A DNA stretch of 64,000 nucleotides from Hanleya hanleyi (GCA_036873755.1 JAVTVY010025033.1:1-64000), one strand, 5' to 3'; positions 42,607-55,290 are shown, numbered from the stretch's first letter. The notes: a model not told the origin generated them from the sequence alone. Made by a program: numbers and translations.

Positions 42607-43432
42607 TACACTGTTATAAATTACCGTTATTTCACAGTAAATGTATGTTGGAGTTTACAGTACATTCAATCGCAAACACATTAATCTGTAAATTGAACTG
42701 TGATATTTCAGGTGACATCAACTGCAATGGGTAAACTGCGCACACACGTAACATAAAATTCCTGTTTTCTCTGAAAGGAGGTTGATATCTTTGCATACGA
42801 AACGCTCAGTTGCAGAAACATCCGACACCTGCGTTGTACGATACAACATTCAGAGCATTATCAGAACACGCGCTGCGATGGACGCAGCAGCTAGCATCAA
42901 TTTTCGGTCTATAGAACGGTTTGGTTTTGGTTTTAACATTTCAAGTTAAATACTACACTAATGTTCCGTCATTTAGTGTTCGACTTGGACAAGATGGGTT
43001 TTATCTGACTTAGAGTTGTGTCCCACTATTCGTGTAATAATTGCACAGATTCGTTCGTGATTATTTACGAAACTTGTGGTGATCGCATTTGTAAACACGA
43101 AGAGCAGAGATGCGCGAAAGAGCAATGGCCATTTCGGCATTCCAGTGGCCAAAGTTGCCGCGGAACCGATAATTGTAGACAATGGTACCCCGTAATTGTA
43201 TAGTACAAAGAATGTTAAAAAACAGTTCTTGTAAATTACAGGGCAACCCAAATTTTACAGTTGAATGCCAGTCAATAAACGGTAATTATAAAATACGGTT
43301 TCACATTTCAAAGCCTGTCTAAAAACGGTAATTGTAAAATACGGTGCAACGTAATTTTACAGTTGAATGTACTGGCACCTTTTCTGTCAGTACATTTAAC
43401 TGTGAATTTACGGTGTGATTTATAACAGTGTG
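42607..43432. mobile_element. TIR element with TTTACAGT/ACGGTAA theme (element D)
   Basis: Ends TACACTGTTATAAAT and ATTTATAACAGTGTG are inverted. The first and last ~150 bp are filled with ACAGTAAA/TTTACAGT, ACGGTAATT and AAAATACGG words on both strands. No transposase is seen. It is similar in style to 11683 and 56525. Confidence 0.7.
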
Positions 43433-43775
43433 GGATGGATCCGTGTAATGATACACGCGGGGTCCTCCTGGTCAGCTTCAATCGCAATTTTATATGAGAG
43501 ACTTCAATTCCCAATTCGTGTGTGTTAGGATCGTCTGAGCTGAGTTAGAAGACAGCCAGCAGAATATAATTCCTAATGAACTAATTTCCTTTTTACCCCA
43601 ATGCCAGTTCATGGAACCTTTTTCGTCCTGTCATATCGTAGTTAGTTTGGCCGAAATACTGCTGAACTCACGCACTCAACCTTTCAGAACTTTACAAGTT
43701 TTAGCCTATTGAACTTGACCGAGTTTCTGTAGGCCCTACTTCTGTATATGGTGCAAGAAAAAGTCATTTGTAACG

Positions 43776-44063
43776 TACTCTCTAAAAAGCTTGAGTGAAC
43801 TGTTCCACTCAAGTTTGAGTGAAATGTACCTGTTCACTCAAACTTGAGTTACTTTTCACTCAACTTGAGTTACTTTTCACTGAAATTGAGTTAAAACCAC
43901 TTGAGCGGGATCAATTTCCACTCTTATGCTTCAGTGAATGTCACTCAAGTGCATTTAACTCAAGTTGAGTGAAAAGTAAAACGATAATCTCACTCAAGTA
44001 TTGAGTGGGATCAATTTCCACTCTTACTTGAGTGAAATTTCCCTCAACTTTTTCTAGAGAGTA
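43776..44063. mobile_element. Small TIR element with CTCAAGTTGAGTG theme (element E)
   Basis: Ends TACTCTCTAAAAAG and CTTTTTCTAGAGAGTA are inverted. The 288-bp body is almost entirely ACTCAA(A/G)TTGAGTGAA words in alternating orientation. A single end of a relative (ATTCTCTAAAAAAAACTTGA) lies at 55339. Confidence 0.8.
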
Positions 44064-44410
44064 ATGACTTCCCGACTATGGGCGACACTCATTAGTGAAT
44101 GGTACATTTTCTTAGCTAGAAATAACTTCTGAATTTTTGAATACCATGTCAGTTTTCCGCAATGATTTATATGGGAGACAACTCTTTTAAATATGCCGAG
44201 CTAGAATTTCAAAGTTGTTATCTATCCCAGGGATAACATTTTTACAGATAGTAGACGAATGTGAACCCGAGATAATAATAAATAAAAATTGTACACGATA
44301 AAATATTTACTGTAAATTTTTAGAAGAAATGACCCTGATTACTGTGCAGCAAATTTGCGTGTAACTTTTTGCACTTCTGTTGAAAATACAGTAATATTGT
44401 AGGTTACTGT

Positions 44411-46432
44411 AATTATTTTCACTACCTGTAATCTGAATCACATTAAACTAGTGTAAAAATTACAGTAATAATTTAGCTTACTTCACTTCAAAATCTAAAG
44501 TAATATTTTTTTCCACTGTAAACGAAACTGCAGAAAACTGGGTTTACTCTATGCTGTACAATTTTACAGCAATAATTTTACAGTATCGGAAAACCTTCCT
44601 GTGAATTTCTACACCAAGTTTTACCCTGATTGTTACAGTAATTTACATGTGCAGCAAAGCTGCCTATAACTTTCAATGCTACTTTGTAAATTACAGTAAT
44701 AATAGTTCTTACTGCATATAGTGTCAAATTTACATCAATTCATGTCACAAATGTAAGCAATGCGATAACAAATGCTAGCCATGCTCATGTAAATGAGGTG
44801 GGCATGTTTTAGTTGCCGCTATAAATAGCAAATAGCAAAACAGCTATCTCTACGTTTTACAGGATACTTCAACAACATTCATTTGTCATTATACGCTACA
44901 TGAGTTGTACATACAAGCGTGCAGGGTCAATGAAATCCGGGGTGATGAAATTATACATTCTCTGCATTTCGGTGCAGTTGAGATAAAAAAAGGACAACAA
45001 TGACAGTTTTGTATGAGGATCATTACCTTTATCTAATTAATACATGTGTAAATGCTGAGCATTCTATGCATCGTAGACAATCAGTACAAGACAAAAGCAA
45101 TGCCATTCAGCCCTGGGTTCAGCATGTATTGAAAATATTCTTATTTCTCCAATCAATACGATAGAAAATTAATGTCAATCAGGGTTGTATTGATTTTGTC
45201 TATAGGTTCCCTATAAAAAGTCTTGCTAAAATACTCCACTAGACTTGACTCATAACTTGATTCATGTATCAGCATTTTTCAGTGTCGTCTTCTCATCCTT
45301 CCGAAACGCCAGCTTGTCCTAAGAGGCGACTAACTGGGGCACCCGTGGGGTTCCCGGGTGTGAAAAGGAATAGGACCCCACCCGTGTGGTTCCCGGGTTT
45401 GAAAAGGAATAGGACCCAACGTCGTGATATGAATGAAATATAGTTGAAAGCGACGTTAAATCATATTCACTCACTCACTCACTCCTTCCGAAATGCGCCA
45501 GTCATGGCTAAATTTACAGCAATTATTTTCACTGCCTGTAATCTGAATCACATTAAACTAGTGTAACAATTACAGTAATAATTTAGCTTACTTCATTTTA
45601 AAATCTAAAGTAATATTTTTTTTCCACTGAAAACAAAACTGCAGAAAACGGGGTTTATTCTATACTGTACAATTTTACAGCAATAATTTTACAGTAGCGG
45701 AAAACCGTCCTGTGAATTTCTACGCCAAGTTTTACCCTGATTGTTACAGTAATTTACATGTGCAGCAAAGCTGCCTATAACTTTCAATGCTACTTTGTAA
45801 ATTACAGTAAAACCTGTTCTTACTGCATATAGTGTCAAATTTACATCAATTCCTGTCACAAATGTAAGCAATGAGACAACAAATGCTAGCCATGCTCATA
45901 TAAATGAGGTGGGCATGTTTTAGTTGCCGTTGTAAATAGCAAATAGCAAAACATCTATCTCCACGTTTTACAGAATACTTCATCAACATTCATTTGTCAT
46001 TATACGCTACATGAGTTGTACATACAAGCGTTCAGGGTCAATGAAACCCGGGTGATGAAATTATACCTTCGTGCAGTTGAGATAAAAAGTGCAACAATGA
46101 CAGTTTTGTATGAGGAGCATTACCTTTATCTAATTATTACATGTTTAAATGCTGAGCATTCTATGCATCATAGACAACCAGTACAACACAAAAGCAATGC
46201 CACTCATGATCAGCCCTGGGTTCAGCATGTATTGAAAATATTCTTATTTCTCCAATCAACACGGCAGAAAATTAATGTCAATCAGTGTTGTATTTAATTT
46301 GTCTATAGTTTCCCTAAAAAGGTCTGTTAAAACACTCCAATAGATAGACTTGACTCATAACTTCATTCATGTATCAGCATTTTTCAATGTCGTCTTCTCA
46401 TCCTTCCGAAACGCGCTAGTCATGGCTAAATT
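44411..46432 (+). repeat. Tandem duplication of a ~0.92-kb unit
   Basis: Copy 1 (44411-45512) and copy 2 (45521-46432) align along their length, with a 1110-bp offset that includes a SINE present only in copy 1. Units carry many TTTACAGTAAT words, an AAATGAGGTGGGCATGTTTT block and a CATCCTTCCGAAA end. No gene is recognised. Confidence 0.85.
45311..45482 (+). mobile_element. SINE inserted in copy 1 of the duplication
   Basis: It begins GTCCTAAGAGGCGACTAACT, a start common in gastropod repeats, has a GGTTCCCGGG doublet and ends CGTCGTGATATGAATG, CGACGTTAAAT and ACTC repeats. CCTTCCGAAA(C/T)GC with CCAG flanks it on both sides. Copy 2 (about 46407) has the site unoccupied. Confidence 0.8.
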
Positions 46433-46868
46433 GGTCACGTTGATTATCTTGTCTGGGTTAAGACCCACAAGGTGCCTCAGAAAGATAAACGAACATCAAA
46501 AATAGTGACGATGACTAATTGATTTAACTTTCAAAATAACTGAAATCAATGTAATGCAAGTTCATCATATTTATCATTGGAAAATACATATAAAACTTTC
46601 GGGTGACGAATCTTGCTGGAACACACATTCCGGAGTATGTTGGAACAAAGATTGTCATATATTTGTGCATTATAATTTTCGGCATGGTCGAAAGCTGCGT
46701 TAGCAAGCGATCTTATTCGGTTCACTTTATTGAAACATATCAACATTGGGTTCACATATGGTTCCCTTTGGTATATTGGCGATTTACTGAGAAACCTGTT
46801 GGGATTAACTGGCTATCGTTATAAAAAGTAACAGACAGCACCATGCTTTTGATGTTAGAGTGAACATC
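46433..46868. other. No gene seen
   Basis: Short frames on both strands only. Confidence 0.4.
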
Positions 46869-46869
46869 A

Positions 46870-47720
46870 CCATGTCTTGCTGGCATCATTGAAAGCTGTT
46901 GAATGCTTCTCTCTTGTAGGAAATCATCTCGTGTGTGTTTTACCCCTCATTCCGAATGGGCAGAGGGGTATTGTTGTGCATCCGTCTGTCCGTCCGTCCG
47001 TCCGTCCGTCTGTCCGTACCATTTTCGTTAACACTCCATATCTTGAAAACTACTTAAGGCAGGTGCTCAAAACTTATATCCAGTACAGAATGTATTTTTG
47101 TAGGTGTGCCTGTTGTATCTTTTGGGTTATAGTGATATAGTGGAATCATTTTATAAACAATTTTTAAAATGAGGGGTAACAAGTTTTATGAAGTATGCTT
47201 TGGTCAAATTCTACTGACAATCGGGAACCCCCGGGTAATGGAATGGTCTTTGCTGAATAAGGTACCCGATACAACCCGAATGAAAACTGCTCCAAGAATA
47301 ATTGAAGGTAGTTCAAAACGTTGGTTGGCGACAATTACGATAATAGACTTTAATGGAATCCTGAATTGTCAAGTGTTAAACAAACCAGTTGTCTACTATA
47401 AAATATACTTCTGGGCGCTTGGACGCAAACATGTAAAAAAAAACCGAACAAAACCCTGCATACACGTGCGATATGGCATTTAGTGAGGCAGCTCAATAAG
47501 CTGTTGATCACACTGCTCTGCCACATGTACACACACTCGTGATATAGCTGATAATTTTTTTCCAGAATATTACAGAGCTGAGGGGTTCTAGCACCTCTGG
47601 TGCCTCATGTTTTTTATTATTTCTATTTCATACACATTTGAAAATAGGTCTTTCGGTTATCATCGCGGAAATTCCTTTATGGGCGACGAATGAATATTGT
47701 ATGTCGAATCTGACGCTTGC
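46870..47720 (+). repeat. Family M copy split by a (CCGT)-bearing insertion
   Basis: The family 5' part with CTTCTCTCTTGTAGGAAATC (acceptor-like) ends at about 46930 and the 3' part (GGTCTTTCGGTTATCATCGC, GGAAATTCCTTTATGGGCG) resumes at about 47645. Between them lies DNA starting TACCCCTCATTCCGAATGGG, with a (CCGT)n run at about 46980-47015 and an end rich in GAGGGGTTCTAGCACCTC. It looks like a nested insertion. Confidence 0.6.
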
Positions 47721-47744
47721 TATTAGGTCCATGTAAGTTTTCAG

Positions 47745-47971
47745 GGTGAGTAGTAGGATTTCACGTCGTTTTCAACCTTTTTTCAGTCATATCACGACGG
47801 TGCCTACATGTGCCAGAACACGAGTGTGTCCACAGTTCGTATTATCCTGGACACTGATAAGCCCAGCCAGTACAGCACCCGGTCATCCACCCAAGTATTG
47901 ACTGAGTTCAACGTTGCGTAACTTCTGGGATCTGACGAGAACCGGTGTGCCCGATGTAATACACCGTACCA
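47745..47971 (-). mobile_element. 5S rRNA-derived SINE, second copy
   Basis: Minus-strand head: ACACCGGTTCTCGTCAGATC, AAGTTACGCAACGTTGAACT, TACTTGGGTGGATGACCGGG and TGCTGTACTGGC, the 3' half of 5S rRNA including its internal control region. The body has CAGTGTCCAGGAT, GGCACATGTAGGCACCGTCG and TTGAAAACGACGTGAAATCC. The tail is short. Confidence 0.9.
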
Positions 47972-48257
47972 TCTTGGAAGGAGAACACTAATGATAATCC
48001 AACTGAGGTATTCAAATATTTCATTTTCGAAACAGATAATAAAATGTTCCAATGAGTCCCACCTTGTAGAAGCCAGTAGCATCGAAATTCCCTTGCGATG
48101 TTAAGGGTTGACTATGTCGATATCGTGACTAACTCAGTTACCTTACTGAGGCCCCCGATCAAGTTCGCTCATGTATGAACTTGGCCTATTTTTTTCTGCC
48201 TGTGAACGACATTTTCTTCGTCCATATGCACGTTTCCTTCATTCAGTTACATAGATC

Positions 48258-48990
48258 GATCCGGTGTTGGTATGTGTAGCAGCCGTATAGAGTACGGTGG
48301 GACATTTTGTGGGAAGTTGATGCTGGGTCGACATCGGGCCTTACAGAGTAGTCTTGTGTTAAATGCCATCATTTTCATCTGACGACGATTATACAGCTCA
48401 CCAATCCTCAGTGTACGAGTTGTCACAGCGCCACAGCTCACCAATTACCAATATACGAGTTGTCAGAGCATTTCCATCATAGCTCTCTAGATTTGTATCT
48501 AATACCGCTTATGCCGGTGCTAGGGGTCGTGTGGTCATGTCATCCAGGTTGCCACATGAACAGCTACAATAAAAGCGTACCTGAGATACAACACATATCA
48601 CGAATCGTTCGATTATTGGTATGTGCTCTAGAATAAGTTGACCAGAAGTCTATACTGTGAAGTCATGTGACTGTCAGTATGTCGACACCTCTTCCCACTT
48701 CCCTTATATGTGTTGTAATTTTTACCTGTATATGGCGAGATTCTGCTGGTGGACGTTTCGTCCCCGAGGCCTGCCCCCTGTACAGACCTTTTGATATGTT
48801 GGCATTGTGGGATCGGGCCTTTCAGATTGGTCTTTTGTGTTAAATGCTGTCATTTTCATCCGACGACGATGAAATGTACGAGTTGTCACAGCGACACAGC
48901 TCACCAATTACCAATATACGAGTTGTAAGAGCATTTCCATCATAGCTCTCTAGATTTGTATCTAATACCGCTTAATTTATACCGTTTTCG
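48258..48990 (-). repeat. Family M copies, two in tandem
   Basis: They are the reverse complement of the 26147-26640 unit, with the boundary CACTTCCCTTATATGTGTTG at about 48697, followed by a second partial unit to 48990. The short frame ending RPRGRNVHQQNLAIYR is present near 48725-48780 on the minus strand. Confidence 0.7.
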
Positions 48991-50570
48991 CCCTTGCCCT
49001 AAAATATAAACTTTCCCACACTAACCGTGCGTAAAATACCCATTGAGCACGCCTATGAAAACATTACTTCTCAAATGAATCATAAAGGATTGCAATCTCA
49101 GTAAACTCAGATATAATATAACGGAATATTATATCTGAATTCAGCCCTATATAAATCCCATGCGAATCTGAAACTACATTTGTTAGTCAATCAGGTGGCT
49201 AGCTTGTTGAAATCACGCCCACAGTAATTACACAAGGTAGCACGTGGACTAATATATAAACATTATCGGGAAACAGTATCCAAATATGGCATCATTTCCA
49301 GACAATGTCCGTGAAGATCAAAGAGTTTACTCCCGCCGAAAAGTCTGGCTTTGTTAGGGAGTAGAAAATATGAAAATATTGTGCCGCGCGAATATGTTGA
49401 TCTCTGTGAAGTAAACGACAATCATTGTCAGAGAGAAAAGTCAGAAATGGTCGTGATTGGCTTATTATGGGATTTCGCAGAATATCGGGGAACATTTTGC
49501 ACGAAGTTTTCATAGCGCTACGTCTAGATGGTATTCCCCTGATTTACCATCTTGGTTTACCTGGATTGGGAAAAGGTGCAGATTGTGCCAGAGAAGACCC
49601 CTTTCTTGTGATGGAGCCATATATGTATATATATTGTAATGTGGTTATACCTCGCTGATGATATAGCGTTAAATTGACCTAATGATCTACATTCCCTCTC
49701 TAATCTCTAGCTGAAGCGTACGTGAGATGAGACATTCTCGTTAATGGGACGAAGACGTATGAATGAGTGTTGTGTTCGTCTCCTTTAAGATATAAACATG
49801 ATACAACAAATATGAATAATACCTATGATAGATACATGTAAAAGTATGATTCACAGCGCATAACTAGTGGTCTGGCTTTCTCGTTTGACAGCAAGTGAGA
49901 GAGCACTAAATTGAATAAAACTCGTTTTAGGAATTCAAAGTCCACCATACAGCATAGCCAAATAAGTGAACCGAAACTTGACCGGGCTTTCTCCCCGTTT
50001 GCCAGAAAGATTAATAGAATATGTGTGTGTAGATAATGAGGTCAGCTGGAATATTTACTCCTGTATAATTTGTTCATCATATTTTATCAAATGTGTCATA
50101 TTTACGAACTACAGTGTCAGTTCAAGTTGAATGGTGCCGGCCTATTTCTTCAAGCTCCTCATGCGTCCTTGATTAAAACATAGTCTATTCAGCTTCGCAG
50201 TTCCACTGCATTCACGCCGCGGGTTTTCTTTGTCAGTATGTTATCTATCTATTTACAAAACATTCATGCCCTTTGAGATTTGACTACCCCGTACCAAATA
50301 AATAGAAAATACCTAACTCTGGTCCGCTGTTACCTAGATTTTGCTCGCGTACATGGCTATATACCTCTCATACACCTGTACGCATATTTACAGCTGTGGT
50401 CGAGGAGCTAGCAGTATATCAAAGCAGGGCCTTAAGCGCACCTGAAACATGTAATACTTACAGGTTGCTTTATTTAACTAAACCCATACGCACGCGATTT
50501 AAGTGGGGCCCGCAGTGCAGATATACAGGTGGTGTATCGGTGTCGCATAGGTGAGCGACTACGTTACACA
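48991..50570. other. No gene seen
   Basis: AT-rich DNA. Short overlapping frames at 49292-49658 carry no recognised domain. Confidence 0.4.
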
Positions 50571-50686
50571 AAAGAACAACCATCGTTTATAGTTATTTGA
50601 GAGTTACTTCAATAATACATATTTCACGAATTATCTGGGTGTCTACTTCTCTGGATATTTCGAATTGGTGAACATTTTGTGAGGCA

Positions 50687-50833
50687 ATGTCGGCGTTTCT
50701 TCCGTCAAACACGGGCAGCTACGAAATGACTGAAACTCCTCCCGACGCTCCTCTGGAGAGTGGAGATGATACACGGAACATTAAACAGAAAAATGGCCAC
50801 GATAACGCTGCATTTAACGGCTCTACAACTGCA
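50687..50833 (+). CDS. Candidate first coding exon of a host gene
   Basis: ATG at 50687 opens 49 codons (MSAFLPSNTGSYEMTETPPD, then APLESGDDTRNIKQKNGHDN), polar and acidic like a cytoplasmic N-terminus, ending at GCA followed directly by GTAAGT, a consensus splice donor. The upstream ~110 bp and the coding start are repeated at 53570-53769 with differences that preserve MSAF, YEMTETP and GAP/DAP, suggesting a duplicated gene start. The next exon was not found. The product is unknown. Confidence 0.45.
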
Positions 50834-50949
50834 GTAAGTAGGCCTAGTTTGCAATTTGTTCTGTTCACTATAATTTGATCTGGTGTATCGTAGTCAACTT
50901 CTTCGGGTGATATTTCATTTGACAGTTGGCATGCAAATATGCCGAACAC

Positions 50950-52500
50950 ATTCTATCCTCTCTCCCTCTGCACAACAACTGCACTCTCCTGTCCGCGCAA
51001 TCTGTATGGGCCGATCTGTATGACTCCGTCTCGCACTAACTGCCCTCTCTTGCCTCATACTCCACTCCATCCCTCACACACCAACCTCTCCCTCCGAACA
51101 TATCATCAACACTTCCTACCGCACAGACTATCAAGTCTCCCTTCCCAACACGCGATCAACTCTCCAACAGCGCATCCTCTCCCTCCCGCACACATCATCA
51201 ACCCACCCTTCCGCACACACCATCGGCTCTCTCTTGCACACACAAACCTCTCCCTCCAGAACACACCATCAACTCTCGGTCCCGCACGCACCATCAACCC
51301 TTCCTCCCGCACACTCCATCCTCTCCCTGCCGCATACACCACCAAGCCTGCCTCACGCACGCACCATCTTCTCCTTTCCGCACACACCATCTTCTACCTC
51401 CCACACAAATCATCCTCTCCGTCACGCCCACACCACCGCTCCCGTACACACCATCCTCTCCCACACGCCCACTTCATCAACTCTTTCCGCACATACCATC
51501 TTTTTTCCTCACGCCCACTCCATCAACTCATCAACTCCCCCTCCCGCACACACCATCCCCTTCCTCACGCCCACACTATCAACTCATCAACTCTCCTCCC
51601 GCACACTCCATCCTCTCCCTGCCGCATACACCACCAAGCCTGTCTCACGCACACACCATCTTCTCCTTTCCGCACACACCATCTTCTACCTCCCACACAA
51701 ATCATCCTCTCCGTCACGCCCACATCACCACTCCCGTACACACCATCCTCTCCCACACGCCCACTTCATCAACTCCTTCCGCACATACCATCTTTTTTCC
51801 TCACGCCCACTCCATCAGCTCATCAACTCCCCCTCCCGCACACACCATCCCCTTCCTCACGCCCACACTATCAACTCATCAACTCTCCTCCCGCACACAC
51901 CATCCTATCCCTCAAGCCCACGCCATCAGTCCATTAACTCCCCCTCCCGCACACACCATCTTCTCCCTCACGTCCACGCCATCCACTCACCAACTCTCCC
52001 TCCCGCACACACCATTCTCTCTCACCCGCACACGCCATCCTCTTCTTTCCGCACGCACCATCCTCTCTCTCACGCCCACACCATCAACTCCTCTCCCTCA
52101 CGTCCACACCATCCTCTTCTTTCCGCACACACCATCATCTCTCTCTCATGCCGCCTACACCATCAACTCGTCAACTCTCCCTCCCGCACACACTATCCTC
52201 TCCCACCCGCACACACCACAGTGTTCTTTCCGCACATACCATCCTCTCTCACACCCACACCTTCAACTCTCCCTCCCGCACACAGCATCCACTCATCAAC
52301 TCTCCGTCCCGCACACACCATCCTCTCCCACTCAAACACACCATCCTCTTCTTTCAGCACACACCATCCTCTCCCTCACGCCCACACCATCAATTCGTCA
52401 ACTCTCCCTCCCGCACACACCATCATATCCCTCAAGCCCACACCATCAACTCATCAATTCTCCCTCTCGCACATCCGTCCACTCGGACTCTTCCCTCCAT
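50950..52500 (+). repeat. CT/CA-rich minisatellite, ~1.55 kb
   Basis: Degenerate units of about 20-30 bp built from CTCCCTCCCGCACACACCAT and CATCAACTCATCAACTCTCC, with ~300-bp higher-order repetition (51295-51580 versus 51590-51870). The long open frames across it (up to 483 codons) reflect absence of stop trinucleotides, not a gene. Confidence 0.9.
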
Positions 52501-52589
52501 ATGAACGGTACCATCCCCATCCGTCTCGCAGTAATAGCCCACTTTTCCTCAGTGGACAGTCACCTCCTAACACGCGTAAACTGTGCAAC

Positions 52590-53060
52590 TACGCATCACC
52601 CCGTTCACAGAACTGTTCTCTGCTGGTGGAAGTTTCGTCTCCGAGGCTTGCCTTCGGTACAAATCATTGTGATTGTATTTTGTGACTTGAAAACATGGTG
52701 AAGGATGTAGTGAGTTGGGGCGTCACAGGTATTTGTAGTCTATAAATACTCCCTCGTTAGAACCGTTTTGTTTTTCTATCTGACGGTCACACAGTTCATC
52801 ATTTTCAAACTGGTGACTTGATTGAGCTATTACAGAGTGAGTGAGTAGCTGGGGTTAACGTCGTGTTTAACCTTGTTTCAGTCATATCACGCGGTGCCTA
52901 CATGTGCCAGAACACGAGAGTGCTCACAGTTTCTATTACCCTGTACATTACATCATCGCCCTGAAATATTTGTATCTAATACCACTGACGCCGGTGCTAG
53001 GGGCCGTGTGGTCCTGGCACTCAAGATGTCCACATGAACACCTACAATAAGAGCGTGACT
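52590..53060. repeat. Family M fragments and a SINE 3' fragment
   Basis: 52610-52670 in reverse carries the TGTACCGAAGGCAAGCCTCG segment of family M; 52836-52950 is a minus-strand SINE body and tail; 52955-53060 is family M (TTTGTATCTAATACCACTGA, GGGGCCGTGTGGTC). Confidence 0.6.
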
Positions 53061-53677
53061 GGGATACAAATCGTCACAACAATCACTTTTGGTTTTTGTT
53101 ATGTTTCTAGAAATTTGCAGTCAGTATATTTGTCTGTGGGGTCATATGACTTCTTGTCAATACCCCGGCATCGTTTTCCGCCACTCTATTCAATAATTGT
53201 CTGTTTGACCCTTTCCCGAAAAAAATATCGTCCGCCTGCCTACAATACGGCACAATTCAACCCTCTCTCTTTCTCTCCCCCCTCCTTCTCGACCGCCACT
53301 CCAACCCAGGCAATCAGTGTACTCTTCCCAACTTTCACACTACCGTCGCACACTTCCACAGAAATACATCCTCCCTCCGCCCAATCTATTCGTTAACTGT
53401 CTCGGCGCTCTTCGCCTGATGCTCGGTTATGCTCGTAAGCCTACTAGCAGAACATATTAAGCAATGTTTGAAAGGATTAGTTCGTACAAAATAAATAAAT
53501 ATTTGCTGACTAGCTGTCTTTGTATAATGCACATAGCATATAGGATTTAGGCTATGGTATGGCTTTCGGTGATCGCCTATAGCTTGTTTAGAGTGACTTT
53601 CATAATAAACATTTCACATATCATCTGGGTACCTGCTTCTCTGGATATTTCGAATTGGTGAACAGTTTTTGAGAGAA

Positions 53678-53769
53678 TGTCTGCGTTTCTTTCGTTAACC
53701 AAGGGTATCTACGAAATGACTGAAACTCCGCGCGGTGCTCCTCATGGGAGTGAAGATGATATACTTTAG
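53678..53769 (+). pseudogene. Second copy of the exon at 50687, truncated
   Basis: The frame MSAFLSLTKGIYEMTETPRG runs 30 codons to TAG, with no donor at the equivalent place. Upstream sequence (TTCTCTGGATATTTCGAATT, GGTGAACA) matches copy 1. It is a diverged duplicate, followed like copy 1 by a CT-rich minisatellite. Confidence 0.5.
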
Positions 53770-54090
53770 ATTTGCTCTACCTAGCCGGGGGTCTGAAACC
53801 TACCACACTATACCCTTGTGTCAAGCTCTATCAGAAAATGTTTAAAAAAAAGTCTACGATGGCCACATTGATGACGTCACAGTGCCGTCATTTTCAAAAA
53901 AAGACAATTTTTTGTCGATTTGTTCGCAAACACTGCATGATAAATTAGAAAATAATAATCTGATGTAAAATAAAATAGTTTTTGACCACTTTTCCTTGCA
54001 GAAATTTAGAAGAAAAATGACCAAAAAATCTCAATTTTGGTACCCCATATGGACGCCATTTTGAATTTAGTCATGATCCTGCAACAAACT
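53770..54090 (+). repeat. Dispersed repeat related to 12190-12500
   Basis: Both places have GGTCTGAAAC, a GATGGCC core followed by a TGACGTCA or TTACGTCA site, a CTCAAATTTTGG or CTCAATTTTGG block and a GCC(A/G)(A/C)CATTTTGAATTTAG-type end. Confidence 0.5.
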
Positions 54091-55290
54091 GCCTAATCCA
54101 TCCTCTCTGCCTTCGCACAACACTTGCACTCTTCTTTCCGCGTAATTTTTATGGCCCCGTTCTGCACTAACCGCCCTCTTTTTCCTCATACACCACTCGT
54201 TTCCTTCCGCATCATCAACTCTCCCTTCTGCACATACCATCATCTCTCCTCACACACACCATCAACGCTCCCTCATGCACAAAAAAACCTCTCCATCCCT
54301 CACATGCTATCAACTCCCCCTCCCGATGCACAAATCATCAACTCCCCCTCTCGCACACACCCTTCGGTAAACACCATCAGCTATCCCTCCCGCACACGCC
54401 ATCAACTATCCTTTCCACATACACCAGAGGCCTCTTCCCTCACACACACACAACATCAACTATCCTTCCACACACACCAGCAGCATCTCCCACCCGCATA
54501 CAGCATCAACTCTCCCTTACACACACACCAGCAGCCTCTCGCATCTGCACACACAACATCAACCCTCCATTCCGCACACATCAACAACTCTTCCTCCCGC
54601 ACACATCATCAACACTTCCTCCCGCACACAACGTCAAACCATCAACTCTCTTCCCGCACAAACCATCAACTCTATCTTCCACACACTCAAGCAGCCTCTC
54701 CCACCCACACACATCTACCCGCTCCTGTCATTTAACAACCTGTCCCACCCGCACACACCATCAACTCTTCCTCCCGCGCACAACACCCTCTCCCTCCCGT
54801 ACACATTCGCCCTTCCACACACACCATTAACTCTTCCTCTATCCCGCACACACCAACTCTACCTTCCGTACACATCATCTACCCTCCCTCCCACACACAC
54901 CATTCTCTCCCGTTCGCACACACCAGCCCTCCCCCCCCGCATATACCATCAGCTCTCCTTCCAACACACTCCATCAACTCTCTCTTCCGCACATACCAGC
55001 AGCCTCTCCCACATTATCAACCCTCCCTCCAGCACACACCATCCTCTCCCTCCAGCACACACCATAGTATCCCTCCCGCATACACCATCAACTCTCGCAC
55101 TCACACACCATCCCCCCCCCCCCCCACCGCATACAGCATCAACTCTCCCACATCAACTCTACCATCTTCTCCCTTCCGCATACACCATGAACTCTCCCTC
55201 ACGCCCACCACCAACTCATCAACTCTCCCTTCCGCACAAACCATCCACTCTCCTTCGCGCACAAATCATTCATTCAGACTCTTCCCTCCA
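54091..55290 (+). repeat. Second CT/CA-rich minisatellite, ~1.2 kb
   Basis: Same vocabulary as 50950-52500 (CTCCCTCCCGCACACACCAT, CACACACCATCAACTCTC) with more CACACACACCAGCAGCCTCT variants. It follows the second exon-like copy. The frame at 54124-54735 is not a gene. Confidence 0.9.

Noticed and set aside
46980..47015. A CRISPR-like or coding repeat in the CCGT run
   Set aside because: It is a simple tetranucleotide run inside a dispersed repeat. No spaced repeats of CRISPR type occur anywhere in the window.
49292..49658. Opposed 73-77 codon frames
   Set aside because: Chance overlap, no recognised motif.
51234..52685. A 483-codon open frame and others across the CT-rich arrays
   Set aside because: The frames consist of repeated His/Pro/Ser/Thr words produced by a stop-poor minisatellite, and several frames are open at once.
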